Positions 1-8,522 of a stretch of DNA of 64,000 nt are shown piece by piece. Each line of letters begins with the position of its first letter. Positions within the stretch are counted from its first letter, which is position 1. A model generated the notes under the pieces. The model did not search any database and was not told the DNA's origin. It saw only the letters and a program-made list of their open reading frames with translations. Both the position numbers and the translations under genes were made by a program. Origin of the DNA: Bacillus nakamurai (GTDB lineage: Bacteria; Bacillota; Bacilli; Bacillales; Bacillaceae); NCBI RefSeq assembly GCF_001584325.1, contig NZ_LSAZ01000019.1:1-64000 (forward strand), in the 5' to 3' direction.

Positions 1-2
1 AA

Positions 3-71
3 AACAACTATGTGACTGAAAAAGGGCATAAGCAAAAAGCCGTTTTAAAACAGCACAACCTGACCAAATAA
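3..71 (+). CDS. 3' end of an unidentified gene
   Basis: The first 71 bases read openly in one frame into a TAA stop, followed at once by a rho-independent terminator. The visible tail is charged and ends QHNLTK. It is too short to identify. I infer that it is the C-terminus of a gene lying to the left of the window, because the frame is open from the edge and the terminator sits where one would expect it. Confidence 0.35.
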   Translation, partial: NNYVTEKGHKQKAVLKQHNLTK

Positions 72-72
72 G

Positions 73-97
73 GGCTGCCAGCAGGCGGCCTTTTTTA
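73..97 (+). terminator. rho-independent terminator
   Basis: A 7-bp stem (GGCTGCC with GGCGGCC, one G-T pair) with a 4-base loop is followed directly by a run of six T. It ends the partial gene to the left and separates it from the amidase gene. Confidence 0.75.
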
Positions 98-126
98 TAT
101 TTCAAAACAGAATAGGAGAGATTTTT

Positions 127-1287
127 ATGTCAGCGTTCAAAAATCAATATATCAATACTAACGAATGGACACGGCCGGGCATTAAAAATAATGGCGTCAG
201 AAAACTTGTCGTTCACTATACCGCAAATCCCGGGGCGCCTGCTGCTAACCATTATAGATACTTTGGAGAAACGCTTCCCGCCCAAAACAGAAAGCTGTCG
301 AAGAAGCAACAAACCTATGCGTCTGCTCATATCTTTGTTGATCGAACAGAGGCTATTTGCATTATTCCATTGAATGAGGTTGCTTATCACGCCAATGATG
401 TCCAGCAGATCGTTAACGGGAAGCCTTACCGCGGCGTAGCAGCATTAAAACCGAATGCGAATTTCTTATCTGTAGGAGTGGAGCTGTGCATTGAAAAAAA
501 CGGCACATTCGACCCGGACACAGTGGCCCGCGCAGAACAAGTATGTGCCGAGCTGTGCAAGATGTTTAAACTTGATCCAATCAATGATATTGTGCGGCAC
601 TATGATATTACTCATAAAATTTGCCCGGCACCGTGGGTGAGCAGGTCACAGGGATTTACCGATTTTAAGGCCCGTGTTAAAAAGCGAATGGCTGGCACGG
701 TTGTAACGGTGCCTGTGGTATCGAATCCAAACGTTACCCATACAGACACAGGAAGATTTATCAAAAATACCGTGGTGGCAAAGGACGGGCTTGTTTTACG
801 TACACAACGAAGCGCTGCCTCTTCTATGGTGCTTACCCTGCCGAACGGCACGATTGTAAAATATCAGCTTGGTTCAACTGTGAACGGATGGGGCTATGTT
901 GAGTACACCAATTCAAAAGGCCAAACATTCCACGGATATGTCAATGTCTCCTATATTAAGAGTGACAATGAGTTGAAAAGCGGCGGCCAGAAGAAAACGG
1001 CGTCGTCAAAGCCTAAAACAACCGAGAAATCAAAATTCAGCCTGCCTGCGGGTATTTTTAAAGTCACAAGCCCGTTGACCCGAGGGGAGTCCGTAAAACA
1101 GATTCAGACGGCGCTGGCGGCTCTTCACTATTACCCGGATAAGAGTGCAAAGAATTTCGGTATCGACGGCGCATACGGCCTGAAAACAGCAAATGCAGTC
1201 AAACGGTTCCAATCAATGTACGGGCTCCCTCAGGACGGCATTTACGGGCCGAAAACGAAAGCGAAATTAGAGTCTTTGCTGAAGTAA
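127..1287 (+). CDS. N-acetylmuramoyl-L-alanine amidase (Amidase_2 + SH3 + PG-binding)
   Basis: This is a cell-wall hydrolase of 386 residues that cleaves the amide bond between MurNAc and L-Ala. The N-terminal Amidase_2 domain (about residues 10-180) shows the zinc-ligand regions VVHYTANPG and HYDITHKICPAPW. A bacterial SH3-like segment follows (about 210-280), then a C-terminal peptidoglycan-binding repeat (about 310-386, with the motif DGIYGPKTKAKLE). There is no signal peptide, as is usual for phage-type lysins that rely on a holin. The start is set by AGGAGAG seven bases upstream of the ATG. It resembles BlyA/XlyA-type prophage lysins. The same C-terminal repeat recurs as relics at 1896 and 19062 and in the intact xlyB at 53245. 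No holin gene is visible beside it, so its phage context has been lost. Confidence 0.9.
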   Translation: MSAFKNQYINTNEWTRPGIKNNGVRKLVVHYTANPGAPAANHYRYFGETLPAQNRKLSKKQQTYASAHIFVDRTEAICIIPLNEVAYHANDVQQIVNGKPYRGVAALKPNANFLSVGVELCIEKNGTFDPDTVARAEQVCAELCKMFKLDPINDIVRHYDITHKICPAPWVSRSQGFTDFKARVKKRMAGTVVTVPVVSNPNVTHTDTGRFIKNTVVAKDGLVLRTQRSAASSMVLTLPNGTIVKYQLGSTVNGWGYVEYTNSKGQTFHGYVNVSYIKSDNELKSGGQKKTASSKPKTTEKSKFSLPAGIFKVTSPLTRGESVKQIQTALAALHYYPDKSAKNFGIDGAYGLKTANAVKRFQSMYGLPQDGIYGPKTKAKLESLLK

Positions 1288-1398
1288 TAATAAGCTCTCT
1301 CTTTTATGAAGGGAGAAGACTTTTCGAAGTTATTAGATATTCAAGATGTAATAAAAAATAAAGGAATGCAAATGTTAAAGTGAAGGGAGATGATTACT

Positions 1399-1839
1399 GT
1401 GAAAAAAATAATTGTATTGGTGATCTTATGTTTTTCGCTAAGCTCTATCACAGTAGCTGCTGCTAAACAAGAACACCGCCAGAACCCAAAAGTTTCTCAG
1501 GAGCTATTTGGTGTTTTTATGCATGAGCTTTTCTGTAAAAATATATTAGACAGTGCCCGTGAATTCTATAAGGATGACACACTCTCTGTTACCATTAAAG
1601 GAGGCGTTAAATTATCCGAAGACAAAGAAGGCAGGTATATAGTGAAGTTCATAATTATCCCTCATTCAAAGCTTCCGGGTAAAAAAGGCAAGATTTCAGG
1701 AACCGATACATTGACTTTCAGAGTAGACCCCTTCCTTTTGGGTTCTGGTTCAAGGGACAGAAATTCAGCAGTTACATTCCTGCATTTAAAGCATAACAAC
1801 TCCACAAGCAAAATTGATAAAACAGGACACTCTACATAG
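1399..1839 (+). CDS. secreted DUF3888-like protein
   Basis: This is a small exported protein of 146 residues. It starts with a lysine-flanked hydrophobic signal segment (KKIIVLVILCFSLSS), with an Ala-rich likely cleavage site near residue 24. The body, with DTLTFRVDP and a closing FLHLKH motif, matches my recollection of the DUF3888 family, whose function is unknown. The GTG at 1399 is preferred over the ATG at 1390 because the GAAGGGAG ribosome-binding site ends only one base before that ATG but nine bases before the GTG. It is followed by a terminator that overlaps the stop codon, so it is probably monocistronic. Confidence 0.6.
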   Translation: MKKIIVLVILCFSLSSITVAAAKQEHRQNPKVSQELFGVFMHELFCKNILDSAREFYKDDTLSVTIKGGVKLSEDKEGRYIVKFIIIPHSKLPGKKGKISGTDTLTFRVDPFLLGSGSRDRNSAVTFLHLKHNNSTSKIDKTGHST

Positions 1840-1854
1840 GGTGTCCTCTTTTGG
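1824..1854 (+). terminator. terminator overlapping the DUF3888 gene stop
   Basis: A 7-bp perfect stem (AGGACAC with GTGTCCT) around a 10-base loop is followed by CTTTT. The stop codon at 1837-1839 lies inside the loop. Confidence 0.75.
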
Positions 1855-1895
1855 TAAAAAGGTTCCTGTCTATCACGAATAAACAGCAGATGCGA

Positions 1896-1936
1896 ATTTA
1901 CGGGCAAAAGCAAAACTGGAAGAATTACTGAAATAA
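1896..1936 (+). pseudogene. relic of an amidase C-terminus
   Basis: The 41 bases before the next terminator read TTTACGGG, then code for AKAKLEELLK and a TAA stop. This matches the end of the peptidoglycan-binding repeat in the gene at 127-1287 (YGPKTKAKLESLLK), with a few bases missing after YG. Nothing further upstream is recognisable, so this is the last remnant of a second amidase gene. Confidence 0.55.
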
Positions 1937-1970
1937 ACAAAGCCCTTCTCAAAAGGGAAGGGCTTTGTTT
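1935..1970. terminator. bidirectional terminator
   Basis: A perfect 14-bp stem (AAACAAAGCCCTTC with GAAGGGCTTTGTTT) has an 8-base loop. It lies between the rightward amidase relic and the leftward SUKH gene, and has T-rich tails on both strands. Confidence 0.85.
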
Positions 1971-1987
1971 ATACGGACTTTTTGATT

Positions 1988-2428
1988 CTATTCTTCGTAG
2001 AGCTTATCTACCAATTCCGTAAACGAATTACATATATGACTTAAAGCACCCTCAGGGTTTTCAAACGCAATTTCATGATCCCAAAAAACAAGAGGGGGAT
2101 TACTATGATTCTTTCTAAAATCGTAGCAGATCTCATTACCAAACACATCATCTGCAATAGGAATTACTTTATCTGGCATTCTGCCGTCTCGATAACGATT
2201 AGAAACGTTAATTATGTATGATTCACTATCTTCATGAAAACTATGTAAGTATCCGAAAGCAATCCCTTCTCTTCCTTCAAAATCAAAAGTCTCAGGAGTT
2301 GGAGTTGCGCCAGAATAGCTTTTGACATATTCTAAGTAATCTTTTGGGAACTTTACTTGTAGCGTATTTTCTACTTCTTGAATTTCTTCGTTACTGATAG
2401 GATGTTCACCGAAATCCCATTCAACCAT
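1988..2428 (-). CDS. yobK: SMI1/KNR4 (SUKH) immunity protein, YobK-like
   Basis: This 146-residue cytoplasmic protein is of the SUKH superfamily, which commonly supplies immunity to polymorphic nuclease toxins. Typical SUKH features are an N-terminal helix leading to FPKDYLEYVKSYSG, the middle IPIADDVFGNEICYDFR, and the LVFWDHE strand near the C-terminus. It lies 14 bases downstream of the LXG-WHH toxin gene on the same strand, which is the toxin-then-immunity order of yobL-yobK in B. subtilis. I infer that it binds and blocks the toxin tip encoded at 2443. The symbol is by family resemblance; orthology is not proven. Confidence 0.85.
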   Translation of the reverse strand: MVEWDFGEHPISNEEIQEVENTLQVKFPKDYLEYVKSYSGATPTPETFDFEGREGIAFGYLHSFHEDSESYIINVSNRYRDGRMPDKVIPIADDVFGNEICYDFRKNHSNPPLVFWDHEIAFENPEGALSHICNSFTELVDKLYEE

Positions 2429-2442
2429 GTTATAACTCTCCT

Positions 2443-4269
2443 TTATCTGTATTCGGAACCTCCGCCCCAGATGTTTCTTCCACCAGTGTGCCCTGTCTTA
2501 CCATGTATATCTGAATCAACTAGCTGCATTATACCTTCATTTTGATGGTGATGCCACGTAAACCCTTTTGGTTTTTTCCCTTTTAAAATTTGCTTCAACT
2601 GCATTTCTGTAAAGTGATTTTTCAACTCGGGATTTTTGTTGATTTCTTGCAACAGGAGTTCGGTTGCTTTTTTAAACTGTACAGTATCTTTTTCAAGATA
2701 TAATGACTTATCAATTTTTACTTCTACAACGGGATCAAATATCGGAAAACCATCTTTATCATAAGGTATACCTGTTATAGGATGCACATCATTTTTTAAA
2801 TGACCATTTTTTAAGTTAGTTGTTACTGTATTTCCAAAGGCATCTTTATGTGTGAACGGCGCGGCCTGTGTCAGCATATCTTGCTTTTTTTGAATTTCTT
2901 TCTTTAAAAGCGGGGTGTTTTTTACATTATGGGTGTTTTCAATATCTTGTGCTATTCCAACAAGGGCAGGTTCGTTCTTATTTTTCAATAAAGAGTTGAT
3001 GTAGTCTGTTCCGTTTTTTATTCCTGTGTGTACATGGCTTGCAGCGCCAGGCTCCAATACTTTTCCCACCTTGGAGAAGCCTGTTTTTGCGAGTTTGCTT
3101 GATATGTTAACCGTCGAGCCCACACCTTTCAGGCCGACAAGGCTGCCCACCGCATAGGAGACGTAGTGCGCTCTAGAATACGTATCACCATTTACCATTT
3201 GATCATTCCACGAATCGGCTAGGTTTGTCCATATGATTTTTGCGTAAGACGGGGTATTCAATACGGTAGAAATTGTTTTAACAACCTTTTGTTCATCAGA
3301 AAGCTGATAAAAGTCCCAGGCGCCGACAGCGAGATCTTTCAGACCTAACACAGTATCTTTCCCAACATCATAAAGGCCGACCGCAATTCCTTTAAAGCCT
3401 TCTTCCAATTCATGTGTGTTTTCAATTTGGGTGAAATAACGCTGCTGTTCTTTTGTCAGGTTTTCATAGCCGATCGTTTTGGCCATTGAGTAGAATTCAT
3501 CGGCATTCGCATAGTCGAAATTGTTCAGTCTTTCTTTCAGTTTTTCGACCTCGCGTTCTCTTGCTTCTTCTTTCTTAATCGTAAGATAAGCATCCGAGTG
3601 CCTTGCAATCTCGCCTTTCTTCTTATGGATGTCGCTTTCTCGATAAGCATTGGCGTTGTAGTGAAGCGGAGTGGCGTTTTTTCCTTTGCCTGTTGCGTTT
3701 TGGAGCTGCTGGAAGTCAGCTTGGATGAACTGTTCGTTCGCTTCGGTTTCTGCGTATTCTTTCGTTAGATCGTGATCAAGCTTGCCGAGCTTATGTATTG
3801 TTTCGCTTCTTTTTTTGTCAGCTGAAGAAAGCTTCTGATCTGTGCTCTCGGTTGAAAACAATTCGAGCGAGATGATGTCTTCGATCTCACCGAGGATGGA
3901 GCGCATGTCCTTTTTCTGTTCTTCCATAATCGCCTTTGATTTACTCAGGGCGTGGGTGAGCTCGTGCTCCAGAAACGATTCTTCCACATACGACTGGGAG
4001 AGTCCTGCATCATTAACTTTTCCGGAAAGGCTAGTGAGAAATGCGATCTTCATGTCGATTAAATCAAGCCAGCTGTCTGTGACACCGGCATGGTCTTGGA
4101 AAAAGGCTTTGATGTTGTCTGCGCCCCGGCCTGAGAAATCATTGTCACCGAGGTCAGCCATGCCCTGGAAGGCTTTTTTTAAATTGAGCATTTGGCTACG
4201 GAGTTGCTTGTATTCACTCGCACGCTGCTTCGCGGCGGCAAGGAGGGTGGTTGCTTCGAAAACTTTCAT
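2443..4269 (-). CDS. yobL: LXG polymorphic toxin with WHH nuclease tip (YobL-like)
   Basis: This is a toxin of about 608 residues. The N-terminal LXG domain (about residues 1-235, starting MKVFEA) directs export through the Esx/type VII secretion system. A middle segment with [13 protein letters not shown] and a glycine-rich hydrophobic stretch follows. The C-terminal tip (about 520-608) carries [16 protein letters not shown], the signature of WHH nucleases of the HNH/EndoVII superfamily. The second ATG (4269) is chosen because GAAAGGAT sits seven bases before it; the first ATG at 4275 almost touches that site. The first two-thirds are nearly the same as in the proteins at 9486 and 20069, while the tips are unrelated. 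The cognate immunity gene is at 1988. Confidence 0.9.
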   Translation of the reverse strand: MKVFEATTLLAAAKQRASEYKQLRSQMLNLKKAFQGMADLGDNDFSGRGADNIKAFFQDHAGVTDSWLDLIDMKIAFLTSLSGKVNDAGLSQSYVEESFLEHELTHALSKSKAIMEEQKKDMRSILGEIEDIISLELFSTESTDQKLSSADKKRSETIHKLGKLDHDLTKEYAETEANEQFIQADFQQLQNATGKGKNATPLHYNANAYRESDIHKKKGEIARHSDAYLTIKKEEAREREVEKLKERLNNFDYANADEFYSMAKTIGYENLTKEQQRYFTQIENTHELEEGFKGIAVGLYDVGKDTVLGLKDLAVGAWDFYQLSDEQKVVKTISTVLNTPSYAKIIWTNLADSWNDQMVNGDTYSRAHYVSYAVGSLVGLKGVGSTVNISSKLAKTGFSKVGKVLEPGAASHVHTGIKNGTDYINSLLKNKNEPALVGIAQDIENTHNVKNTPLLKKEIQKKQDMLTQAAPFTHKDAFGNTVTTNLKNGHLKNDVHPITGIPYDKDGFPIFDPVVEVKIDKSLYLEKDTVQFKKATELLLQEINKNPELKNHFTEMQLKQILKGKKPKGFTWHHHQNEGIMQLVDSDIHGKTGHTGGRNIWGGGSEYR

Positions 4270-4600
4270 GACCATATCCTTTCATTCGAAATGCTTCAAC
4301 AAGATATTACCATGGAAGAATGAAGAAAAAGATCAATGTGCGATCCAAAGAGGAAAAATGAATAATTTGATCTGTGTCTTTGTTCCTATCTGTGGATTTT
4401 TAAAGTGAGAAGGAGAGACTAAAAACGGCGGAATTTGCAAAGTCCTGTGGACTGAAAGCATTTGATCAATTTGAATATCAAGAAAGTTCAAGCCGGTTAA
4501 AAGAATTGGGACAGTCACCTTGTTTTTGTTTGGACATGTACAGCTCTAAAAAAAGATTTAGAAGCCGGCCGGAAGAAATATCGGCCGTATGATGAATGAA
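4270..4600. repeat. LXG upstream block, copy 1
   Basis: This gene-free stretch upstream of the LXG-WHH gene is the same, with scattered changes, as 21908-22223 upstream of the LXG-EndoU gene. Shared landmarks in order are CCATGGAAGAATGAAGAAAA, GAATAATTTGATC, CTGAAAGCATTTGATCAATT and GAAGCCGGCCGGAAGAA. On the plus strand its right part still reads as a coding relic ending LEAGRKKYRPYDE-stop, but with no intact frame. The duplication therefore includes the toxin promoter region and a decayed neighbouring gene. Confidence 0.8.
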
Positions 4601-4628
4601 ACTCCTCTAATTTTAAGAGGAGCTTTCG
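4601..4628 (+). terminator. terminator after the coding relic
   Basis: A perfect stem (CTCCTCT with AGAGGAG) around a 7-base loop is followed by CTTTCG. It ends the relic inside the duplicated block. Confidence 0.6.
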
Positions 4629-4650
4629 TACGTTTGCCACCTAATATAAT
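4629..4650 (+). promoter_or_regulatory. PBSX late-promoter-like motif
   Basis: TACGTTTGCCACCTA is identical over 15 bases to the sequence between xpf and xtmA at 59331, and close to the one before xlyB at 53199. Here it continues as ATATAAT, so a TATAAT hexamer lies directly behind it. The downstream -AGTG part of the phage motif is missing. It stands about 100 bases before the HipA-like kinase gene. Whether it is an active promoter is inference. Confidence 0.45.
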
Positions 4651-4748
4651 AAAGGTCCTCACCCTTTGGAAAATTTTAATTGAATCAAATTGTACTCTAG
4701 AGTAAAATTAAGTCAATTAAATCGTTAAGGGGGAGGGAGCAGGGACAA

Positions 4749-5735
4749 GTGGTTAAAGAGATACAAGTTAACTCATTTTTAAGATTTCTTGGTCAAGGAA
4801 TAAGTGAACCTGCACTTGTATTAGCAGATGATTTTCAAAAATACATTTTAAAAACACAAAAAGTTGTTGTCGGGGGAGAACGCGAACATTATAATTGTAT
4901 GTTCCTAAATGAAATCCTCTCTTACAAATTAGCACAACACTTAGATGTACCCATTCCAGATGCTGCGATAGCTTTTATTGATCCACGCTTGATTGAAAAT
5001 GATAGAGAAATCGTGTTTGTACATAAATTTGAAGAGGGCTACTTCTTTGCTTCACAAGAATTAGAAAATATAGAAGATAATTTGCGTGATAATTATCAGC
5101 AAATGATAGCAATGGGCAAACCATGGATAAAAAGAACTTGGAATGCTTTCTTTGATAATATAAAAAATACTGAAGATATTGCTAAGATTATTGCATTTGA
5201 TTTATTGATAGCAAACTTTGATAGATATAGAAATCAAGGTAACCTTCTAATAGCAAACACTGAAGAAGGTCGAAAAGTCTTCGCAATTGATCACGGTCAT
5301 GCTTTCTTTGGCCCTATTTGGACAAATGAAAAAATACAAAATATGAGACAAGTTTCTTTAACTCAACAGTACGTCAACTATTTCACTGATTGCGTTTTAA
5401 GTGTAAACAGAGATCAAGTTGATGGTTTAGGCTTGGTGTTTAATGCAATTCAACCTAAAATTGATTTAACGGACGTAAAAAATCATTCTTTTATGAATAT
5501 TATAGCGGAAATTGAACATATTAATGAACATATAATTGATTCATTCTTTGAAGGAATACCGCAGGAATGGTTTGTTGAGTATAATATGCAAATGACCACT
5601 TATAAAGACTTCTTATTAAAACAAAAAAGTCTAGTAAGGCACATAATACAAAGTTTAATGAATAGAAATGCCTTCACAAATTCAGTAGGGGGGGTTTTAC
5701 ATTGGATAGACGAAAAGCGTGCTGGTACAGTGTAG
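4749..5735 (+). CDS. HipA-like kinase domain protein
   Basis: This 328-residue protein resembles the small HipA-like kinase family (HipA_2 type). LKTQKV in the N-lobe is the probable ATP-binding lysine region. IAFDLLIANFDRYRNQGNLL is the catalytic-loop region, with D, R, N and N in the expected spacing. FAIDHGHAF is the metal-binding region. The start is GTG at 4749, behind a GGGGGAGGGAG purine run. The gene overlaps the DUF3037 gene by 34 bases, an arrangement I know for HipA-like/DUF3037 pairs. Base composition is much more AT-rich than the core genes, suggesting transfer. The target and phenotype are unknown; it lacks the separate HipB-type HTH partner of classic hipBA. Confidence 0.7.
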   Translation: MVKEIQVNSFLRFLGQGISEPALVLADDFQKYILKTQKVVVGGEREHYNCMFLNEILSYKLAQHLDVPIPDAAIAFIDPRLIENDREIVFVHKFEEGYFFASQELENIEDNLRDNYQQMIAMGKPWIKRTWNAFFDNIKNTEDIAKIIAFDLLIANFDRYRNQGNLLIANTEEGRKVFAIDHGHAFFGPIWTNEKIQNMRQVSLTQQYVNYFTDCVLSVNRDQVDGLGLVFNAIQPKIDLTDVKNHSFMNIIAEIEHINEHIIDSFFEGIPQEWFVEYNMQMTTYKDFLLKQKSLVRHIIQSLMNRNAFTNSVGGVLHWIDEKRAGTV

Positions 5736-6574
5736 TACGCTACCAATCAGACCAATTGGCAGGTGAGGTAGTTAATGTTGGTGTGATATTGCATACTTTA
5801 GATGGGGATGTTCCAACTATGTTTTATCTAGTAGAAGAAACTTCTCCTAAATTAAGATCCCTAATTCATTCTCCCGTTGATGCCAATCTCTATAAAAGTT
5901 TTAAAGATGCTTTGGAATATTATCTTATCAAAAGTCAAGACAATATATTAGGGCAAGTAGGCTCTGTAATTATTGGTTCTCAAGATAAAAAAACATTTTT
6001 AGATGACCTTTATGACTACTATAAAGATAAAAAATTAACGTTAAGTAGACCTAAATTTTCTCTAGCAGATGATTTGAAAGGATTTCTTGAAGCGATCTTT
6101 AATGTATATGTCGGAAAAGGATATATGCAAAAACAGAAAACTCATAGTATTAAGAAACAAATGAGAAGCATTTTCGAAGAAAGAAGGTTGTTGGAAAAGA
6201 AAGTTATGCATGATTTCTCAATCGAACCAATTGAAGGATTGGAAAGCGTTAAGATTAAGATAGATTTCGGTTATAAAAATGGAGTTTGGAATTATTTGCA
6301 GTCTATTCCTATTATAAATGGAAATACCAAAAAAACAGAATGGTTTGCTAAAACTAAGTTCTTATATGAGAATGCGCCTGATGGTGCAAAAATTCATTTA
6401 TTATACCGTAAATCAGATTTAGATCAAAGCGATATTAAAAATGAATTGAATTATCTAGAGAATATGGATAACCGAATTATAAGATTTGATTTAGAGAATC
6501 AACAAAAAATAATTGAGTTGTGTAATACAATTGAAAGAGAAGCGCATGATATAGATTCACTAAAAATTTCCTAA
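5702..6574 (+). CDS. DUF3037 family protein
   Basis: This 290-residue protein has an N-terminus (WYSVVRYQSDQLAGEVVNVG) that is typical of DUF3037. The C-terminal half is lysine- and glutamate-rich with long predicted helices. It starts at a TTG with a very strong AGGGGGGG site eight bases upstream, inside the end of the kinase gene, so the two are translationally coupled. Function is unknown. Its constant pairing with a HipA-like kinase suggests a partner or substrate role, which is inference. A terminator follows immediately, so the operon has two genes. Confidence 0.7.
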   Translation: MDRRKACWYSVVRYQSDQLAGEVVNVGVILHTLDGDVPTMFYLVEETSPKLRSLIHSPVDANLYKSFKDALEYYLIKSQDNILGQVGSVIIGSQDKKTFLDDLYDYYKDKKLTLSRPKFSLADDLKGFLEAIFNVYVGKGYMQKQKTHSIKKQMRSIFEERRLLEKKVMHDFSIEPIEGLESVKIKIDFGYKNGVWNYLQSIPIINGNTKKTEWFAKTKFLYENAPDGAKIHLLYRKSDLDQSDIKNELNYLENMDNRIIRFDLENQQKIIELCNTIEREAHDIDSLKIS

Positions 6575-6605
6575 AAAGAAGCTCAAACTGGGCTTCTTTA
6601 TTTTG
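6575..6605 (+). terminator. terminator of the kinase/DUF3037 operon
   Basis: An 8-bp perfect stem (AAAGAAGC with GCTTCTTT) with a 9-base loop is followed by a T-rich tail. It also lies at the end of the leftward gene at 6607. Confidence 0.8.
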
Positions 6606-6606
6606 A

Positions 6607-6801
6607 TTAGATAAGATAAGATCTCCATTTTTCCTCTTTTTGGTCCCTCAATTCACCTTTCGACATAAGGCTTTTCACAGCTGCACGTATTGCCTGTTCA
6701 TCTTTCCCGGTTTTCCTTTTCAATTGTTCCATGGAGGGATTTTTTCCGAAGCGGGTCATATTAAAAAGAATCCGATACACTTTTCGCTCAAAATCAGTCA
6801 T
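6607..6801 (-). CDS. small winged-helix DNA-binding protein
   Basis: This 64-residue protein has the pattern of a winged helix. There is one N-terminal helix (FERKVYRILFNM), a helix-turn-helix (SMEQLKRKTGKDEQAIRAAV) and a short wing region (LMSKGELRDQKEEKW). A GAGATG site is upstream of the ATG. I do not recognise a named orthologue. It stands alone between the kinase operon terminator and a gene-free stretch, so its target cannot be inferred. Confidence 0.5.
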   Translation of the reverse strand: MTDFERKVYRILFNMTRFGKNPSMEQLKRKTGKDEQAIRAAVKSLMSKGELRDQKEEKWRSYLI

Positions 6802-7033
6802 TTTGGTTTCATCTCCTTGAAAAAATTATATGCGAACTAATGTTCTTTTATCAATGGAGAATATATTGTGAATTCAATTGCTGGTTTTAAGTGGAAAATT
6901 GTTGGCGAGTTGTTGTCCAAACCTGCCAACAATTAATATTTTTATTCAGAAAAGATCAGATCTTTATTTTGCAATCCCTTGATAAATAAGTATTTATCAG
7001 GAATAAAAATAACAGTTCAGAAGATAATCGCTA
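6802..7033. other. gene-free stretch left of the att repeat
   Basis: This AT-rich stretch has no open frame with a ribosome-binding site and no hairpin of note. A short repeat of CCAACAATT character is present (GTTGTCCAAACCTGCCAACA region). It ends at the tRNA-derived repeat at 7034. Confidence 0.4.
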
Positions 7034-7080
7034 CCTTGACAGGGTAGAGGTCGCTGGTTCGAGCCCAGTCGGAATCATAG
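7034..7080 (+). repeat. tRNA-Val(GAC)-derived att repeat, left copy
   Basis: These 47 bases are identical to 18754-18800. They hold the anticodon loop with GAC, the variable loop, the TΨC arm (CTGGTTCGAGCCCAG) and the acceptor 3' strand ending GGAATCA, that is, the 3' part of a tRNA gene. Here the anticodon stem is still complete (CTACC with GGTAG), but the D arm and 5' acceptor strand are absent. It is therefore an attachment-site copy, not a functional tRNA gene. An integrase remnant follows at 7205, as expected next to an att site. Confidence 0.75.
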
Positions 7081-7097
7081 TTAAAAATGTTGGTATG

Positions 7098-7135
7098 AAG
7101 CCATTCTTGAGGTGATCGAGAGTGGCTTTTTGCTT
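7098..7135 (+). terminator. terminator-like hairpin
   Basis: A 9-bp stem (AAGCCATTC with GAGTGGCTT, one T-G pair) is followed by TTTGCTTTTC, just behind the tRNA-derived repeat. Confidence 0.55.
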
Positions 7136-7204
7136 TTCTCCTCAAAAAAAGTAACGAAAAAGTAACATCTGTGCATAAAAAAAGACCACGCATTTTTTAC
7201 GTGG

Positions 7205-7745
7205 CTAACTCAATAGACTGTCCAATTGATTGGCGATTTCTTTTTGTGTTGTTGGTAACACGTGAGAATATGTTTCCAAAGTAATTTTAATGTTACTGTG
7301 GCTTTCGCTTACAGCTTTAACAGGAGCTCCTGCTAATAACAATATGGTTGCGTGAGTGTGTCTGAGATCATGGAATCTGATTTTGGTTACTCCGGCTTTC
7401 TCTATTAATGGATTCATTATTCTGTTTCTGATATTTGATGGATTAACTGGAGTGCCTAACGGAGTACAAAAGACTAAATCCTTATCTTTATAAACAGCTT
7501 TATTATTCTCTTTCTCACGCTCAATAAGTTTCTTGTGCTCAAGTAGCTTGTCCACTGTTTTGTCACTTAAATCAATAGTTCGGTTCCCGGCTGCTGTTTT
7601 AGCTCCAGAGCATAATTCTTTTGCATCATGGGACATAACTTGTCTAATAGATATTTTGCCGTTATCAAAATCTATATCTTTCCAACGTGTAACCCTAACA
7701 ATTCACCTTGTACATCCGGTATGAAGAGCAACGTAGTTTGCGCAA
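7205..7745 (-). pseudogene. tyrosine recombinase (integrase) C-terminal fragment
   Basis: Only the catalytic domain remains. The longest frame (7205-7636) shows FHDLRHTHAT (the HxxR box) and ETYSHV with the nucleophilic tyrosine. The box before it reads VSESHSNIKIT, where the family has about two more residues (VSERLGHSN). Upstream of 7636 the domain continues in broken frames: ALHTG, GELLGL and TRWKDIDFDNG are readable but separated by a stop and a shift. The N-terminal arm- and core-binding domains are missing. Lying beside the left tRNA repeat, it is probably the dead integrase of the element bounded by 7034 and 18800. Confidence 0.8.
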
Positions 7746-7770
7746 CATTCCTAGGAAAAATGATAAATGT

Positions 7771-8353
7771 TTATACATCAGGCAAATAGAATTCTTTTGA
7801 TTCTGTCTTGTGCTTCGTCCAAGCGCTACTGATGTTATACGCCTTACATATTTGATATGCCTCTTCACCTAAACACTCTCTAGTTTTTTGCAGGTTTCTC
7901 ACTTTTTTGCCTCTAATATTATTATCCCGCCACCCTTTGAAATAAATTTTCTCCCTATCTTCATAAGTAGGATTCAATTCAGCTATTTCATGAATTTCAA
8001 CTCTTGAATTAACAAGCAAATAGCGGACAGTTTTGACTTCACCTTTATAATTGACTTTAATTGTAACCCCGTCGACTGTTGTGTTTAGTGTTACATCGAC
8101 CAGCTTTTTCTTGTCAGATGCCTTTTTATCTGACGCATCTTTCTTTGAAGTGTTTTCGGTCTTTTCTTTCTTGTCGTTAACACTTTTGTCATTTGATTGA
8201 TTCTCTGTCTTCTGATTAGTTTTTGTCTTTTTTGTATCCTTTTCTTCTTGCTGTGTTGTCTTATCTTTATCTTTATCCGTAGAAGCAGAATCAGATCCAC
8301 ACGCAGCCAAGGAAAAGAGATAATGCACTAATACCTAACAACCATTTCTTCAA
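7771..8353 (-). pseudogene. degenerate nuclease-like lipoprotein (YokF/YncB-type N-terminus)
   Basis: A TTG start at 8353 with GGGGG seven bases upstream gives KKWLLGISALSLFL. One extra G at about 8308 then breaks the frame just before the lipobox LAACGS, which is readable in the next frame. A long Lys/Asp/Thr linker follows, then LVDVTLNTTVDGVTIKVNY and VRYLLV, the start of a staphylococcal-nuclease-like domain. The usual DGDT is DGVT here, and the DTPET box is lost. The rest of the protein (to 7771) no longer resembles the family. I conclude the gene is inactive; a GTG at 8328 could still start a short product without a proper signal. Confidence 0.6.
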
Positions 8354-8522
8354 TGTAATTCCCCCAAATTTGTTTGTTCTGTCTCTATATCGGACAAACC
8401 TTCCTAATTATCAATATAAAACCAAAGATTGTAAATCAGGCTTTACTTAACATGTTAATATCAAGGAGAAGCCTAATATGTTAAAATTTAACTTAACACA
8501 TAGTTGAAAGGGGAATGTAATT

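Noticed and set aside
3842-4408. Plus-strand frame opposite the LXG-WHH gene (and its twin at 21534-22094)
   Set aside because: Both are antisense shadows of the conserved LXG domain and share similarity only because the LXG genes do.
4749-6574. Classic hipBA toxin-antitoxin operon
   Set aside because: No HipB-type HTH gene is present, the kinase is of the short HipA-like type, and its partner is DUF3037.
7019-7080. A tRNA-Val gene at the left repeat
   Set aside because: The anticodon and TΨC arms fold, but there is no D arm and no 5' acceptor strand to pair with CGGAATC, so it cannot be a functional tRNA.
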